Below are positions 1 to 13,600 of a DNA stretch of 60,000 nucleotides, in pieces. A program made the position numbers and the translations under genes. A model generated the notes under the pieces. The model made no database searches. It was not told the origin of the DNA and saw nothing but the letters and a program-made list of their open reading frames with translations. Within the stretch, counting starts at the first letter, position 1. Every line of letters begins with the position of its first letter. Source of the DNA: Nematostella vectensis (taxonomy: Eukaryota > Cnidaria > Anthozoa > Actiniaria > Edwardsiidae); contig NC_064048.1 in NCBI RefSeq assembly GCF_932526225.1, forward strand, positions 9,450,515 to 9,510,514, written 5' to 3'.

Positions 1-1393
1 CACGTAAGTCATGATATTATTGGGCCAGGTGTGGATGAAGGTGTTTAGAAGGAAGGGAGAGGTGTTGTTGGATGGGATGGGTTGTGTGTCAAGGAGGGGG
101 GGGGAGGTATATGAAGTGCGCATAGCCGCAAAAACTGTCAAGCAGCAAGAGGAAAGTTAGGAATGTGCCTGTGGAATATTGGGTCCCTAGGGGCACCCGA
201 CGGGATTGTTATAAAGTGTGTGTGGTTAATAACAAAGGGCACTTTCTTTGGTGTTTTCGGGCGCTTTGTAGACTGCTTTTGCCTTCGCCCTGTCGCATTT
301 CGAGGTGAGGGTGTCTCGAAGCCTTGAGAGTTCACCCTTGGTGCCCTTTAACAGCTGTTTGTGGGCTATAACAAACACAGGTTGAGGTTTAGTGTCACTT
401 TTGCTTGTAGGGTTGTTGGTGGGTTTGTTATAAGGTAGGTTCTTCTAGGTCGCTTCCCTATAAGAAATAATTCGAGGTCACTTTCTTCTTAGCTCTTGGG
501 TTCTTTGAGGTGGTTCCTTCTTCGATGCCCTGCGAGCAAACAGTGCTCTTTGAGCTCGTTTTTGATGAGCTTTAGCCGCTGTTTGAGGTTAGATAGCAGC
601 TGTTTGATAGCAAACATAGGTTGGGATTAGTCTTACTTTTGCTCGAGGGGTGGGGGGTTCTAGCTCTTAATTGCGAGTCTTATTCGAGTCTTATAATCTC
701 TTCGCTGAGCAACTCAGCGCGTTTCGTGAGGAGACAATTCTCCTTGCGAAGCAGACGTAGTGGATGATCTCCTTTTGGGCCGCAACTACGTCTCTGAGTT
801 GTGAGGTCTCAGGGCAATTGTGATTGTTTAGAGTAGGTTTTACGGTGACTAGGCCCCCTTTGGTTTTCGGCCACGTGTGCCGTTAGTTTTGCAATTTTCT
901 CCAGTTGTTCGGAGGTAGTGGCGGTCAGTTGTTTTTGGGCCATAACTTCTTGTTTGTATAGCGTAGGTCTTTCTTTTTTTTTTTTTTGGGGGGGGGGTCC
1001 TTTTTAATGTGTCAGTGTACCCTGCTTGGGGTTGGTGGGGTGTGGAAGGCAACCTGTTGGTATGCGTGGGGTGTGTGTATGGTGCATTGTGCTTTCGCAC
1101 GCTCGTGGCAGCCCCCAGGAGCGTGCTTTTGTGCTTATAAAATGCGGTCTGCTGGGCCAGTAGTTTTCGTTTGACTTTAGGGTCACAGCCCTACGGATTG
1201 GCCAGAGGAGTAGTAACAAGAGTTTCTCCAATTGTTTGAGGCTCAAGGGCTAGAGTTTAGATCAAGAGCATGGTTGTATGGAGAGCCTAGAACCCTCTTG
1301 TTCGATTCGATGGAATGGATAAGGGGTTTTATTATTAACAACAAAGGATCAGTTATTCGACACTTTTTAACTCCACCCGACCTGTCTCGCTAG
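1..1393. other. non-coding left edge, probably an upstream SETX intron with a decayed element
   Basis: I see no supported exon here. The sequence is TG-rich on the plus strand and has diverged internal duplications: about 344-415 and 588-650 share a core built on CAGCTGTTTG and CAAACA.AGGTTG. Read on the minus strand, about 660-1260 gives broken reading frames with coiled-coil-like stretches such as SEQLEKIAKLTAHVAENQ (about 850-940). This looks like a decayed coding repeat or transposon rather than a gene in use. A short G run lies at 990-998. The assignment to a SETX intron is inferred only from the downstream exons being incomplete at their 5' end. Confidence 0.4.
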
Positions 1394-1621
1394 ACAAGAA
1401 TGCTTTCAACACCTGGACCTCTCACCTTATTTCATTTCTCTATAGAGCAAGTCCCCAGGGTGAGTTTCACATGCAACGAGTTCCTTTTCAAGATGTTGGA
1501 TATCGTTCACATACTGGTGCGAAAGGAAGTGAGCAAGTCTCTTCTCAAGCAAACCGCAGAGATGTGGGCCAATGACCTTGTTTTGATGTCCAGAGTCAGA
1601 AAAGAGTCAGTCACTGACAGG
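1394..1621 (+). CDS. SETX: SETX exon 1 of those visible (acceptor 1394 or 1446)
   Basis: The open frame runs to a donor at AGG|gtatgt and the next exon joins in phase 0. Its end reads VRKEVSKSLLKQTAEMWAND, a helical segment as expected for the senataxin N-terminal helical region. Two acceptors fit: TAG before 1394 (phase 0) and a better pyrimidine tract ending in TATAG before 1446. I cannot choose between them from sequence alone. Confidence 0.5.
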
Positions 1622-4600
1622 GTATGTAGGATTCAGGCTAGGGCTCCTCAAATTGACACGGTTTTTATAAGTTTTTTTTTATTAGCTTTTTTTATCTAAA
1701 TGTATCTCAGGTGTTTCAACAAGTCGTTGCCCCTGCCAAACGCACTCTCTCCAAGCTGAGCTCATCCGATCGAAACTTGAAATACAGCATTGATCAAGTC
1801 TTACAAGGAAGCGGAAGCATCGAGGAGAAGAGCCAGAGAATGGCACAAAATATTGTCTGCTTTTTTCAGGTATAATATATCATTGGCACAGGATATTGTC
1901 CACCGTTTTCAGGTATAGTATTTTACCAGCACTATAAAAATAGTTTTCTGCAAATAAAACTAGTGGCGAGCGAGAGTATCTTGTACAGTTCGTCTGCTGT
2001 ACTAAAAAGTCCATGGGGCCTTTTGACTCTGCTAATGCAAGTCAACCTTCTCTCTGTTTTGCAGGACACTTTACCTAATAATGCCCCAAAGCCTCTCGTT
2101 GTTAGAAGACGCCGCGCACGAAAATCTATGAACAATGCGTGGCTCCACGCTCCATCTCCTGAGAACGTCCTCTCTTCGTCCAACGACACAATAACTGATT
2201 CTACTGGACGTCCGTGTAATGCTTCTTCACTTGTGCTTTCAAGTGATACAACTTGTCCTTCTTTATCCATAAGTAGTACACATAACAGGACTGCCATATC
2301 AAGTAACAGCAGAGACCCACGTAACATGCCAACTTCAGTCTCAAAGGAGTCGACTACATCCGCTTTGTCAAAGGTTGGGCCACGATCTTCTACTAGTGGA
2401 CGTAGCGAGACTGTAAAGTCAAGTTGCTTTAGGGAATCCAACGCCCCTTCCATAATTAGTGCGAGCGAATCGGCCGCATTTTCTTTGCACTCGTCTACTG
2501 GGGGCGATATAGGGACGATGGCCTCTTCTCAAGCCCTCTTTGAACGTTTAAGAGCTACAAGGACCAGTAAAGTTAGTGATACACGGAACACTCCATCGCC
2601 CTCTTTATCAAGTGACACGCCAAGTCCTGCATCACCTTCTCTCTTAGAACAGATAGAGGGGGACTTACCATCACATTTAGCAGGCTATAGCACTAGCTCA
2701 GCGTCTTCCACGACACCTAAGGCTGTGAATTATGTTACTTTTAAAGAAAACCACGTTAGTAAAGAAGTCAGTGTACCTTCGCCTTTGTCGAGTGATGCTT
2801 CAAGTCCTGCGTCGCCTTCTATTCTTGGAGAGACCGAACTACCATGCAGCATTGGACGAAAAGAGGGAAAATCACGGACACTTGAGACAGCAAGTCAATC
2901 TCATTTGAAGACCTTTTGTGGTTCAAGAAAGCAATCCACTAAGATAAAACAAGATATGATCTCTCCAGTAAGAGCTAAACAAGCCATTCCAACCAAGAAT
3001 GCCCAAGATGTAAGACCGTCACTGGTGCAAACTCATGATCTTAAAGTCGTGATCCCTAAGCTTTCGCCAGATAAAATCCATTCCTGCGCCACCCCTGCTG
3101 CTAGTTCATCTCGTAATACCGGTACTCATGGTCGTAAAACCGGTACTCATGGAGAAGCTCGCTTGAGCCTTGGGTCAGGTACTCCTCAAAAAAGGCCTTC
3201 TACTTCTAGTAACAAGAGTGCAAATACACCCAAGAATCCAGAAGGTAAATCGTGGAGTGGAACAAACGTGAGACGTGAGACAGTTAAACAGGCATCGTCC
3301 GGAGGGTCATTTACAGATGTAAATGCTTTGCCAGCGAAAGGTAATTAAAAAAAAAAAAAACACAAAATGGGCTTAGCCGTTAGCTGCACATATAAATTGG
3401 CCCCCCGTAGTATATAGTTGGCTATTTAAACACGAGGTTCCGATATAAAAGTTAAAGCTCCTCCCACCCCCGGGCTCGAATTTGCAATTATAATCATAAC
3501 ACTGCCAAGCTAGCAGTCACAAATTATAAGCCTCCTGTAAAATTGCTTATCTCTGAGCCTCAGTCGGCTGGAATAAAACTATTTTTGCACAGGTAACAAG
3601 ACAGTTGTGTTGAGAGATTGTTAAATTAGTTATTTGCTGTCCACTCACGTTCTCGGTGCAAAATTTTAAATCTTGCGCTAACCATAATAACCTAAATTAT
3701 TCTCGCTCTGTGATGAAAATGTTCGTATTTTAGAGCGCACACAGCTTGGTATAGCATTATTTAACGATAGATAGAAACATTTTTAGATGAACAACTCTAG
3801 GAATGATATTTATTTTGGTTTAGATTATAAATTTTGAATTTAGAGCTAAGAGCAATTGTCGTGACATGTTCACTTATTGACGGCTGATTGATAACTGAAC
3901 TCCCTTTTATAGCGGAACCTCGTTTTTAGATGACACGATACAGCTTGTATTTTGAAATCGATATTTTTGGCATGGACTGCCTTTTTTAAAGGTACCTAGT
4001 TTCTTTGTAAGTCAGTACATTCCGAAACATCATTCAAATCGCCATATCGGATGATCAGTTTTGCTGTTATTGATGTTGTCTTGTTTTTGTTGCTTCAGTT
4101 GGCACAAAGTCCCACCCAATTTTCCTAGACGACGATGACGATGATGAACTTCTAGTGCAGGCCTTGTCCGCTGCACAGACGAAAATAAGCCATACTGACC
4201 GTGTAAAGCCAGAACCCTTGGGTAGTCTGGAACTAGAGGACATCGGCGATTCTGATCTTGAGGAGGCTTATAACGATTTCCTTACATCCCAAACTCACCT
4301 TCAAACTCAAATACGTAGTGATGCAGAAACTCACGTACGTAATAAACGCTCTGAGGATCCGTCAGTCGTAGGGGTGTCGGGTGTTTCTCAGAAACGCTTT
4401 GGAGGGTTTATTCGTAAAAGAATATCCATCGAAGATGAAAGGGACGAGTTTTCTGGCAAAACCACTTCAAAATGCCACCTACCAAAGCCATCAGATTGCT
4501 TCGTTGATACTCTGGAAACAAAGCAGATTTACGAGGCGAAAGATGACTCTTATCCTTGTCGAACTGGAAAGAAGAAAATCGACAAGTATCCTTCAAGCCA

Positions 4601-7600
4601 CATTAAATTCTCCGGTCATTTATCTAAACCTGCACCATCCTCATTTGATATCTCAGTCAAATTAGAGGATATATCCAATGCGGAGGACTCTAATCGCACG
4701 GAAAGTTCTTTGCCCAAAGGTTTAACTGGTCAGACCAAACCTTTGATGGTGGCTGCTAATACACATGCTGATCTGCAGACGTATGAAATATCAGACGATT
4801 ACGATTCTGACGTTCCTCATTACGAAGTCAACCCTTACAAACCGAAACCAGAGCGCGCATTTTCACCATCTGCTCTTGACAAAAGCGATGCCCCTCGGAG
4901 CTTCATTATGAACACCCCCGATCTTAAGACTAATGTTAAGCAAATTTATGGGGATCTTTCTGATTCAGATTTTGATGACGACGATGTCATATTGTTGGAG
5001 TCCCCTTTAAATGATATTCCTGTTAACACATCTGGTCACCCCTTTGAGACCCTGAGGACTTTAGATGTGAACAGGAAACCTGGTTCTAGCGCTACAAACG
5101 TCAGTTCACAGTCAATGGCATTAAAGCAGCAAAGGGATTGTGTAATTGATCAGACGAAGTGCGCTGCTAGTACTTCCCTAACGTCTTACTTTCGTTCAAC
5201 TTTGGGGAATTTTCAAGGAGAATACAGATGCACAGAGAGTGGTATTGCTCCTAATGCACAAGACAACAGCGGGGAGGTGAATAATGAAGAGAAACAAAGA
5301 GATGCATCTCTAGAGTGGAATTCTAACGTGGGGAGGCCTTCAAAAGTTGTGGCTGACGGACGAGCTGACTCTCCATTAGAGGTTTCCCTTAACGCTGTCA
5401 GTGAACACATCGAGAATTTTGGATACAATGACGAGTGGTGGAATAATGGAGTGGACTCACAACATTTAGCTTCCCAAAGTGAGGAAACTGAAACATTGAA
5501 AAAGTCCAACGCCTTTTATTCTTGCCCCGCGATTTCCCTGAAAGGCAGAGAGGTTGCTCAAGAAGTGTCTGCTGGCCAAGGTCTGAACTACGCTGCTGTT
5601 GCTGCTGCTACTGCTGATGATGGTGATGATGCCCAGGAAGGTGTTGTCGATGCCCATGCTGCAAGTGGAGGCGAAGGCACTCGGCTAGGCATAACGTTTC
5701 GCTACCTCACACCCGGCGGTGATTACCTCTGCATGGTAGACAGTCTAGGGAACTCTGATAAGTCGGGCAATTTGAAACAGCAAACCAAGAATGATGTAGA
5801 CTTACCTGCTGTTCCCCTCGTTAAGTCGGGTAGCTCTTTGCAGAATTTACATCTAGGTGAAGAATCTCGAAGTCCCGAGCACTCGAGTAATGCGGACACA
5901 CATAACGAACTCGACGCAGAATCACCCACTGATGACCTCAATAAAGCGGATTCTTGGTGGCCCTCTGATGATGACTTCGACAAAGATGAGGATGTGTGGG
6001 GTTCCCAGGAGAGCGCTATGGACTCCATTGCAGTTGATCTAGTCATGGATTCTCAGGTGGATCCGGACGAACAGGTCGTGGGAGCTATACCTGAAATATC
6101 TCGATTTAGAGTTCCCTCCTCAGTGCGCGGGGATTACTCGAAGGCAGGTGAGGATGCGAATCTCCAACAGCAGCCGATAGATGACCGGGCTGAAACTGCA
6201 GATGATGACGGTGACGGCTTAGGTAATCTGAACAAAGATGGATCCAGCGAATCAGGTGACAAGAGAGCGACTCTAACTCAGTCTCTAGGAGATGTCAGAG
6301 ATTGCGGTGTGCCAAATATTGACGGTCAATCTAGATCCTCCACACTCCCACAGAACCAAACTTTGAACATCGCAGCTCCTTTAGTTAACAACAGACCTAG
6401 TGCTTCTGATTCCCTATTCAATAAACCAGTCGCTGTGGTAACTACACAGTCAAAGCTCACCGAGGAAGATTTGTTCAATCTTGTGCTTGGTTGGGAAGCT
6501 GCGTGGATTGAAAGACCAAACAACACGCATTTCCCAACACACTGCTGTATGATCCCCAAGACGTTTGACAGCATTGATCATTACTACGAAGTGTTTAAAC
6601 CGCTCATCGAGATGGAAGCTATGGAAAAGGTAAGACAAAATGCATCAGCACATAAGCGGACTAAAATAAAGGGGAAGGTCAGAAAATGTTATTGTTAGCG
6701 GACATGAATAATCCGCAGGGATGATCAGGTACTTCAAAAAACCTTCCAAGCCACACCCTTGTTATTGCCTTCAATTAACATTGGAAGACAAATATTGGGA
6801 ACAAATCTGGAGATAAACCCTCTAACAATAAACATTCACCATATTCATTAAACCTTCATGGTAATAAAGGGTTGCTTACACCAGGGTCTGAATGGGGGGG
6901 GTCTGCATGTCGGTAGTCAGTTAAAATTTCCATAATTTGTCGGTAGTAGGTAAGAATTATATGTCTTTGTCGGTAGTCGGTAGTCGGTCAATCTAAGCTA
7001 GTATTCGCTTTTGTACCAGATTTCACGTATAAACAAGATTAAACATTATTTAGGATTGATTAGTAATGAATAACTTATTGATAATAAATTTGTGCTATTG
7101 ATTGTCGAACCACTTTCTTGAGATCTCGTTTAATCGTAATGACATTAATATGAATGCAGTTGAATGTTGTTTTTTCCTAATTGAATGTTCTCATTTGTTA
7201 ATAATTGACAAAAAGTACAATTCAATGGCCACATTTATGCAAAATTCCAAATTGAATATGCATTTCGCGCAAATGAATGTCAAATTAATTGACTATTGGC
7301 GCACAAGAAGGTGTATTTTCTCGTAATGAACAACAAAAGGTGTATCTCTCATCCTCATGTTGAAAGAGTGTTTATACCTCCCAGGCAAATAAAAACTAGC
7401 GTGACAGGATTGTCATTGCGTTACAAACTTTTATTTTCTTCACCCTTATTAGGTAAATTACTGTTTATGTGTCTCAGGCAAATAAAGACTACAATGACAG
7501 AGACATCCCGAAGAAGAGCCTTTCTGTCACGGTAGATAGCACGTCACGCTCTAGCCGTCACACGCTGGTTCAGTGCACCGCTATGGAAGTCCCTGCTGAG

Positions 7601-10600
7601 CGTGTTAAGCGCAACCTGGTGGCAGAGGAGAGCGACCTTGTCATCATTCAAGCGGATGGCGGATTTAAGTGCCTTGCTGTGGTGCACAGGATGGAGTTAG
7701 TGCAGATGAAACAAGGCTCAACTAGGAGCGACAGCGGAGGTACAGTGCGTGCACCCTGTTTTCGGTCGTGGCTTAACCAGGATGGGGAGGGGACATGGAA
7801 GTCTATGGCTCTCGTTTATGTAAGAGGTCTAAAGGAGCCCAGAACGATCACACGCAAAAATGAAGGAAACTTGAAGCTCGTGTCAACCAAAGCAGTGAAT
7901 TTTTGCATGCTTATTGTACACATTTCTTTGTTTCTTTGTTCCTGTCTTTCTTTCTTTCTTGCTATATTTTGATTGGTTTGTTTTTTTATTTATTATTTAT
8001 TTCTTGATTTATTTTCATAAATAGATAGTCCCAGTCGTGTTTACAACGTAACATACACTCTTCGGGTGCGCTCAAACTTCCATCCCCTTGATGGCGTTGT
8101 CATGGAAATGGTATACGTCACTTCCTTAGCGACCACGTTACGTCAGTGGTGCGGGTTGATGCATTTGAAGAATAACCTTCTCGCTAAGGATATACTGCGA
8201 CCACGGGGCAAACAGTGCTTTTGTTTCAACGAAGTACCCAAACAGGTTCAACCTTCTAAGGTAGGTTAAAAAGCGTCGGTCAGCCGCTCCTTTGTTATTG
8301 TTTATCATTATAAATAAAGCGGTTTATTTGCAAGTAACCTTTAAAATCACAATTTACGCATGTAGTCTGGCATGCTATTGACAATATTTAATTGAACTTA
8401 TCTTACTTGCTTGAATTAGCCGATGGAAATGGATGCTTTGTGTGACTCGCCATTTAGAGGGACCATAAAATGGCAGCGTGATTGGCCTTTTTTAAAGAGT
8501 GTCGGTCAGCTGCTCTGTGATATTGTCTCAATTAAAGCCTCGATTTAAGGGAAATAGGTGTCAACGAAAGTAGATGAAAACTCCAATACTTATATCCGTT
8601 TGACCGTGCACTTTCACACACTCCAATCAACTGCCATTCACCTGAAACATTCAAATTCGACATGAGAGTTGTCACCGTTAGATGGCCCGGTGACAGCTAG
8701 AAAGAGTCCTCTTTCTCAATAACTCTTATCCCTGTTTGATCGAGGCTTTGTACTTTAAGTTCTTACCCCACCCTCTCCTCCTTTACACTCAGCCGCCTGT
8801 ACTGCTCTCCTCCTCTCTCACTCAGCCGCCTGTACCACTCTCCTCCTCCCTCACTCAGCCGCCTGTACCGCTCTCCCCTTCTCTCACTCAGCCGCCTGTA
8901 CTGCTCTCCTCCTCTCTCACTCAGCCGCCTGTACCACTCTCCTCCTCCCTCACTCAGCCACCTGTACCGCTCTCCCCTTCTCTCACTCAGCCGCCTGTAC
9001 CGCTCTCCTCCTCTCTCACTCAGCTGCCTGTACCGCTCTCCTCCCCCTCACTCAGCCGCCTGTACCGCTCTCCTCCTCCCTCACTCAGCCACCTGTACCG
9101 CTCTCCTCCTCTCTCACTCAGCCGCCTGTACCACTCTCCTCCTCTCTCACTCAGCCGCCTGTACCGCTCTCCCCCTCTCTCACTCAGCCGCCTGTACCGC
9201 TCTCCCCCTCTCTCACTCAGCCGCCTGTACCGCTCTCCTCCTCTCTCACTCAGCCGCCTGTACCGCTCTCCCCCTCTCTCACTCAGCCGCCTGTACCGCT
9301 CTCCCCCTCTCTCACTCAGCCGCCTGTACCACTCTCCTCCTCTCTCACTCAGCCGCCTGTACCGCTCTCCTCCTCTCTCACTCAGCCGCCTGTACCTCTC
9401 TCCTCCTCTGCCACTCAGCCGCCTGTACCGCTCTCCTCCTCTCTCACTCAGCCGCCTGTACCACTCTCCTCCTCCCTCACTCAGCTGCCTATACCACTCT
9501 CCTTCTCTCTCACTCAGCCGCCTGTACCGCTCTCCTCCTCTCTCACTCAGCCGCCTGTACAGCTCTCCTCCTCTGCCACTCAGCCGCCTGCACTGGGCTG
9601 ACTTAACCGCTTTTCTTCTTTTACACTCAGCCGCCTGTACCACTCTCTTTCTCATCCACTCAGCCGCCTGCACTGGGCTGACTTAACCGCTTTCCTTCTT
9701 TTACACTCAGCCGCCTGTACCACTCTCCTCCTCTCTCAGTCAGCCACCTGTACCACTCTCCTCCTCTCTCACTCAGCCGCCTGTACAGCTCTCCTCCTCT
9801 CTCACTCAGCCGCCTGTACAGCTCTCCTCCTCTCTCACTCAGCGGCCTGTACCACTCTCCTCCTCTCTCACTCAGCGGCCTGTACCGCTCTCCTCCTCTC
9901 TCACTCAGCCGCCTGTACAGCTCTCCTCCTTTCTCACTCAGCTGCCTGTACCACTCTCCTCCTCTCTCACTCAGCGGCCTGTACCGCTCTCCTCCTCTCT
10001 CACTCAGCCGCCTGTACAGCTCTCCTCCTCTCTCACTCAGCTGCCTGTACCACTCTCCTCCTCTCTCACTCAGCGGCCTGTACCGCTCTCCTCCTCTCTC
10101 ACTCAGCCGCCTGTACAGCTCTCCTCCTCTGCCACTCAGCCGCCTGTACCGCTCTCTTTCTCATTCACTCAGCCACCTGTACTGGGCTGACTTAACCGCT
10201 TGCCTTCTCTTACACTCAGCCGCCTGTACCGCTCTACTCCTCTCTCACTCAGCCGCCTGTACCGCTCTCCTCCTCTGCTTCTCAGCCGCCTGAAGGAAGG
10301 GAAATAGGTGTCAACGAAAGTAGATGAAAACTCCAATACTTATATCCGTTTGACCGTGCACTTTCACACACTCCAATCAACTGCCATTCACCTGAAACAT
10401 TCAAATTCGACATGAGAGTTGTCACCGTTAGATGGCCCGGTGACAGCTAGAAAGAGTCCTCTTTCTCAATAACTCTTATCCCTGTTTGATCGAGGCTTTG
10501 TACTTTAAGTTCTTACCCCACCCTCTCCTCCTTTACACTCAGCCGCCTGTACTGCTCTCCTCCTCTCTCACTCAGCCGCCTGTACCACTCTCCTCCTCCC

Positions 10601-13600
10601 TCACTCAGCCGCCTGTACCGCTCTCCCCTTCTCTCACTCAGCCGCCTGTACTGCTCTCCTCCTCTCTCACTCAGCCGCCTGTACAGCTCTCCTCCTCTGC
10701 CACTCAGCCGCCTGCACTGGGCTGACTTAACCGCTTTCCTTCTTTTACACTCAGCCGCCTGTACCACTCTCTTTCTCATCCACTCAGCCGCCTGCACTGG
10801 GCTGACTTAACCGCTTTCCTTCTTTTACACTCAGCCGCCTGTACCACTCTCCTCCTCTCTCAGTCAGCCGCCTGTACCACTCTCCTCCTCTCTCACTCAG
10901 CCGCCTGTACAGCTCTCCTCCTCTCTCACTCAGCCGCCTGTACAGCTCTCCTCCTCTCTCACTCAGCGGCCTGTACCACTCTCCTCCTCTCTCACTCAGC
11001 CGCCTGTACCGCTCTCCTCCTCTCTCACTCAGCCGCCTGTACAGCTCTCCTCCTCTCTCACTCAGCTGCCTGTACCACTCTCCTCCTCTCTCACTCAGCG
11101 GCCTGTACCGCTCTCCTCCTCTCTCACTCAGCCGCCTGTACAGCTCTCCTCCTCTCTCACTCAGCTGCCTGTACCACTCTCCTCCTCTCTCACTCAGCCG
11201 CCTGTACCGCTCTCCCCCTCTCTCACTCAGCCGCCTGTACCGCTCTCCCCCTCTCTCACTCAGCCGCCTGTACCACTCTCCTCCTCTCTCACTCAGCCGC
11301 CTGTACCGCTCTCCTCCTCTCTCACTCAGCCGCCTGTACCTCTCTCCTCCTCTGCCACTCAGCCGCCTGTACCGCTCTCCTCCTCTCTCACTCAGCCGCC
11401 TGTACCACTCTCCTCTTCCCTCACTCAGCCGCCTATACCACTCTCCTCCTCTCTCACTCAGCCGCCTGTACCGCTCTCCTCCTCTCTCACTCAGCCGCCT
11501 GTACAGCTCTCCTCCTCTGCCACTCAGCCGCCTGCACTGGGCTGACTTAACCGCTTTCCTTCTTTTACACTCAGCCGCCTGTACCACTCTCTTTCTCATC
11601 CACTCAGCCGCCTGCACTGGGCTGACTTAACCGCTTTCCTTCTTTTACACTCAGCCGCCTGTACCACTCTCCTCCTCTCTCAGTCAGCCGCCTGTACCAC
11701 TCTCCTCCTCTCTCACTCAGCCGCCTGTACAGCTCTCCTCCTCTCTCACTCAGCCGCCTGTACAGCTCTCCTCCTCTCTCACTCAGCGGCCTGTACCACT
11801 CTCCTCCTCTCTCACTCAGCGGCCTGTACCGCTCTCCTCCTCTCTCACTCAGCCGCCTGTACAGCTCTCCTCCTCTCTCACTCAGCTGCCTGTACCACTC
11901 TCCTCCTCTCTCACTCAGCGGCCTGTACCGCTCTCCTCCTCTCTCACTCAGCCGCCTGTACAGCTCTCCTCCTCTCTCACTCAGCTGCCTGTACCACTCT
12001 CCTCCTCTCTCACTCAGCGGCCTGTACCGCTCTCCTCCTCTCTCACTCAGCCGCCTGTACATCTCTCCTCCTCTGCCACTCAGCCGCCTGTACCGCTCTC
12101 TTTCTCATTCACTCAGCCACCTGTACTGGGCTGACTTAACCGCTTGCCTTCTCTTACACTCAGCCGCCTGTACCGCTCTCCTCCTCTCTCACTCAGCCGC
12201 CTGTACAACTCTCCTCCTCTCTCACTCAGCCGCCTGTACAACTCTCCTCCTCTCTCACTCAGCCGCCTGTATTGCTCTCCTCCTCTCTCACTCAGCTGCC
12301 TGTACCGCTCTCTTCCTCTCTCAGTCAGCTGCCTGTACCGCTCTCCTCCTCTCTCACTCAGCCGCCTGTACAACTCTCCTCCTCTCTCACTCAGCCTCCT
12401 GTACAACTCTCCTCCTCTCTCACTCAGCCGCCTGTACCACTCTCCTCCTCTCTCACTCAGCCGCCTGTACCGCTCTCCTCTCTCACTCAGCCGCCTGTAC
12501 TGGGCTAACTTTACCCGTTTTAACTTTGACAGTTGTTTAACATGTCCCAAGAGAGGGTGATCGCTACTGCTGCGGAGGCTGTCCACCAGAGCTACGCCCT
12601 GCCCCGTATACACCTGACACAGGGCCCGCCTGGCACCGGCAAGTCCCACACTATCGTCGGCATAATAACCAGGATACTCAATGTAAGCAGCGTTAATCAT
12701 TCTGCAGGATGATGGTGATGATGATGGTGACGATCATGATGGTAGTGGTGATGGTGATGGTGATGGTGATGGTGATGGGGATGGTGATGGTGATGGTGAT
12801 GGTGATGATGATGATGATGATGGTGATGGCGATGGCGATGGCGATGGTGATGATAACGATGATGTGGTGATTTGATGATTATGGTTGGTAATCACCAACA
12901 GCAGTAGGATATCACATTTTTAAACTGCTAGTAACTGTCATTGAATATTTATATGAATTCCATACTTATGCACATTTACACATAATCTCCTAGCATCCGA
13001 GAAGCTGCGAAGAAAACCGAAACCATTCCGAAGTGTTTCCGGATAAGACTCGGCTGCTGGTATGCGCTCCCTCAAACGAGGCGGTTGACGAGCTGGTGCG
13101 AAAGATCGTAAGGGCTGCACCACGGCGAGACGTCGCCAACAAAGAGAATGTTCGGAAAGACAGAAATGCACGGGGTTAGTGGAGTAAATGAAGGTGTAAG
13201 AAGGAACGTTACGACGAAATATTGTGCCAGAGCTTGAAGAAGAGAAAGCGTGAAAAAGGACGTGAGGAAAAGATGACGAAGGAAAAGCGTGAAAGGAAAA
13301 GTCCCCTCTTTGATACTTAAAAAAATAAGGATTGAATTTCACCGTGATTCGGCGTGATCTACGCGTCACGCAAATCAGTGTTCTTTAATGATATCATAAA
13401 AGGCACTAAAGTGTAGAAGGTGTGTGAGAGGTACGTAAGATCGGAAGATTAAGGCCATAACTAAAGATGGAACAAGACACCGGCCAACTGTAGCTTAACA
13501 TTGTTTTCTTTTAATCTAGACGTGAAAAATAACTGCGGGGATTTCGTGCTTGTACGAGTGGGTCGCAAGTCGCATGTCAGCCCCTCCGTGAAAGACGTGT

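Noticed and set aside
1932-2453. 173-codon minus-strand frame
   Set aside because: Antisense shadow of SETX exon 3, which has splice-phase support.
8736-12700. Several long open frames (plus-strand Leu/Ser/Pro-rich, minus-strand ERGGERYRRLS-type, up to 316 codons)
   Set aside because: They are created by a 33-bp tandem repeat whose period is a multiple of 3. The block lies in an intron between two solid SETX exons.
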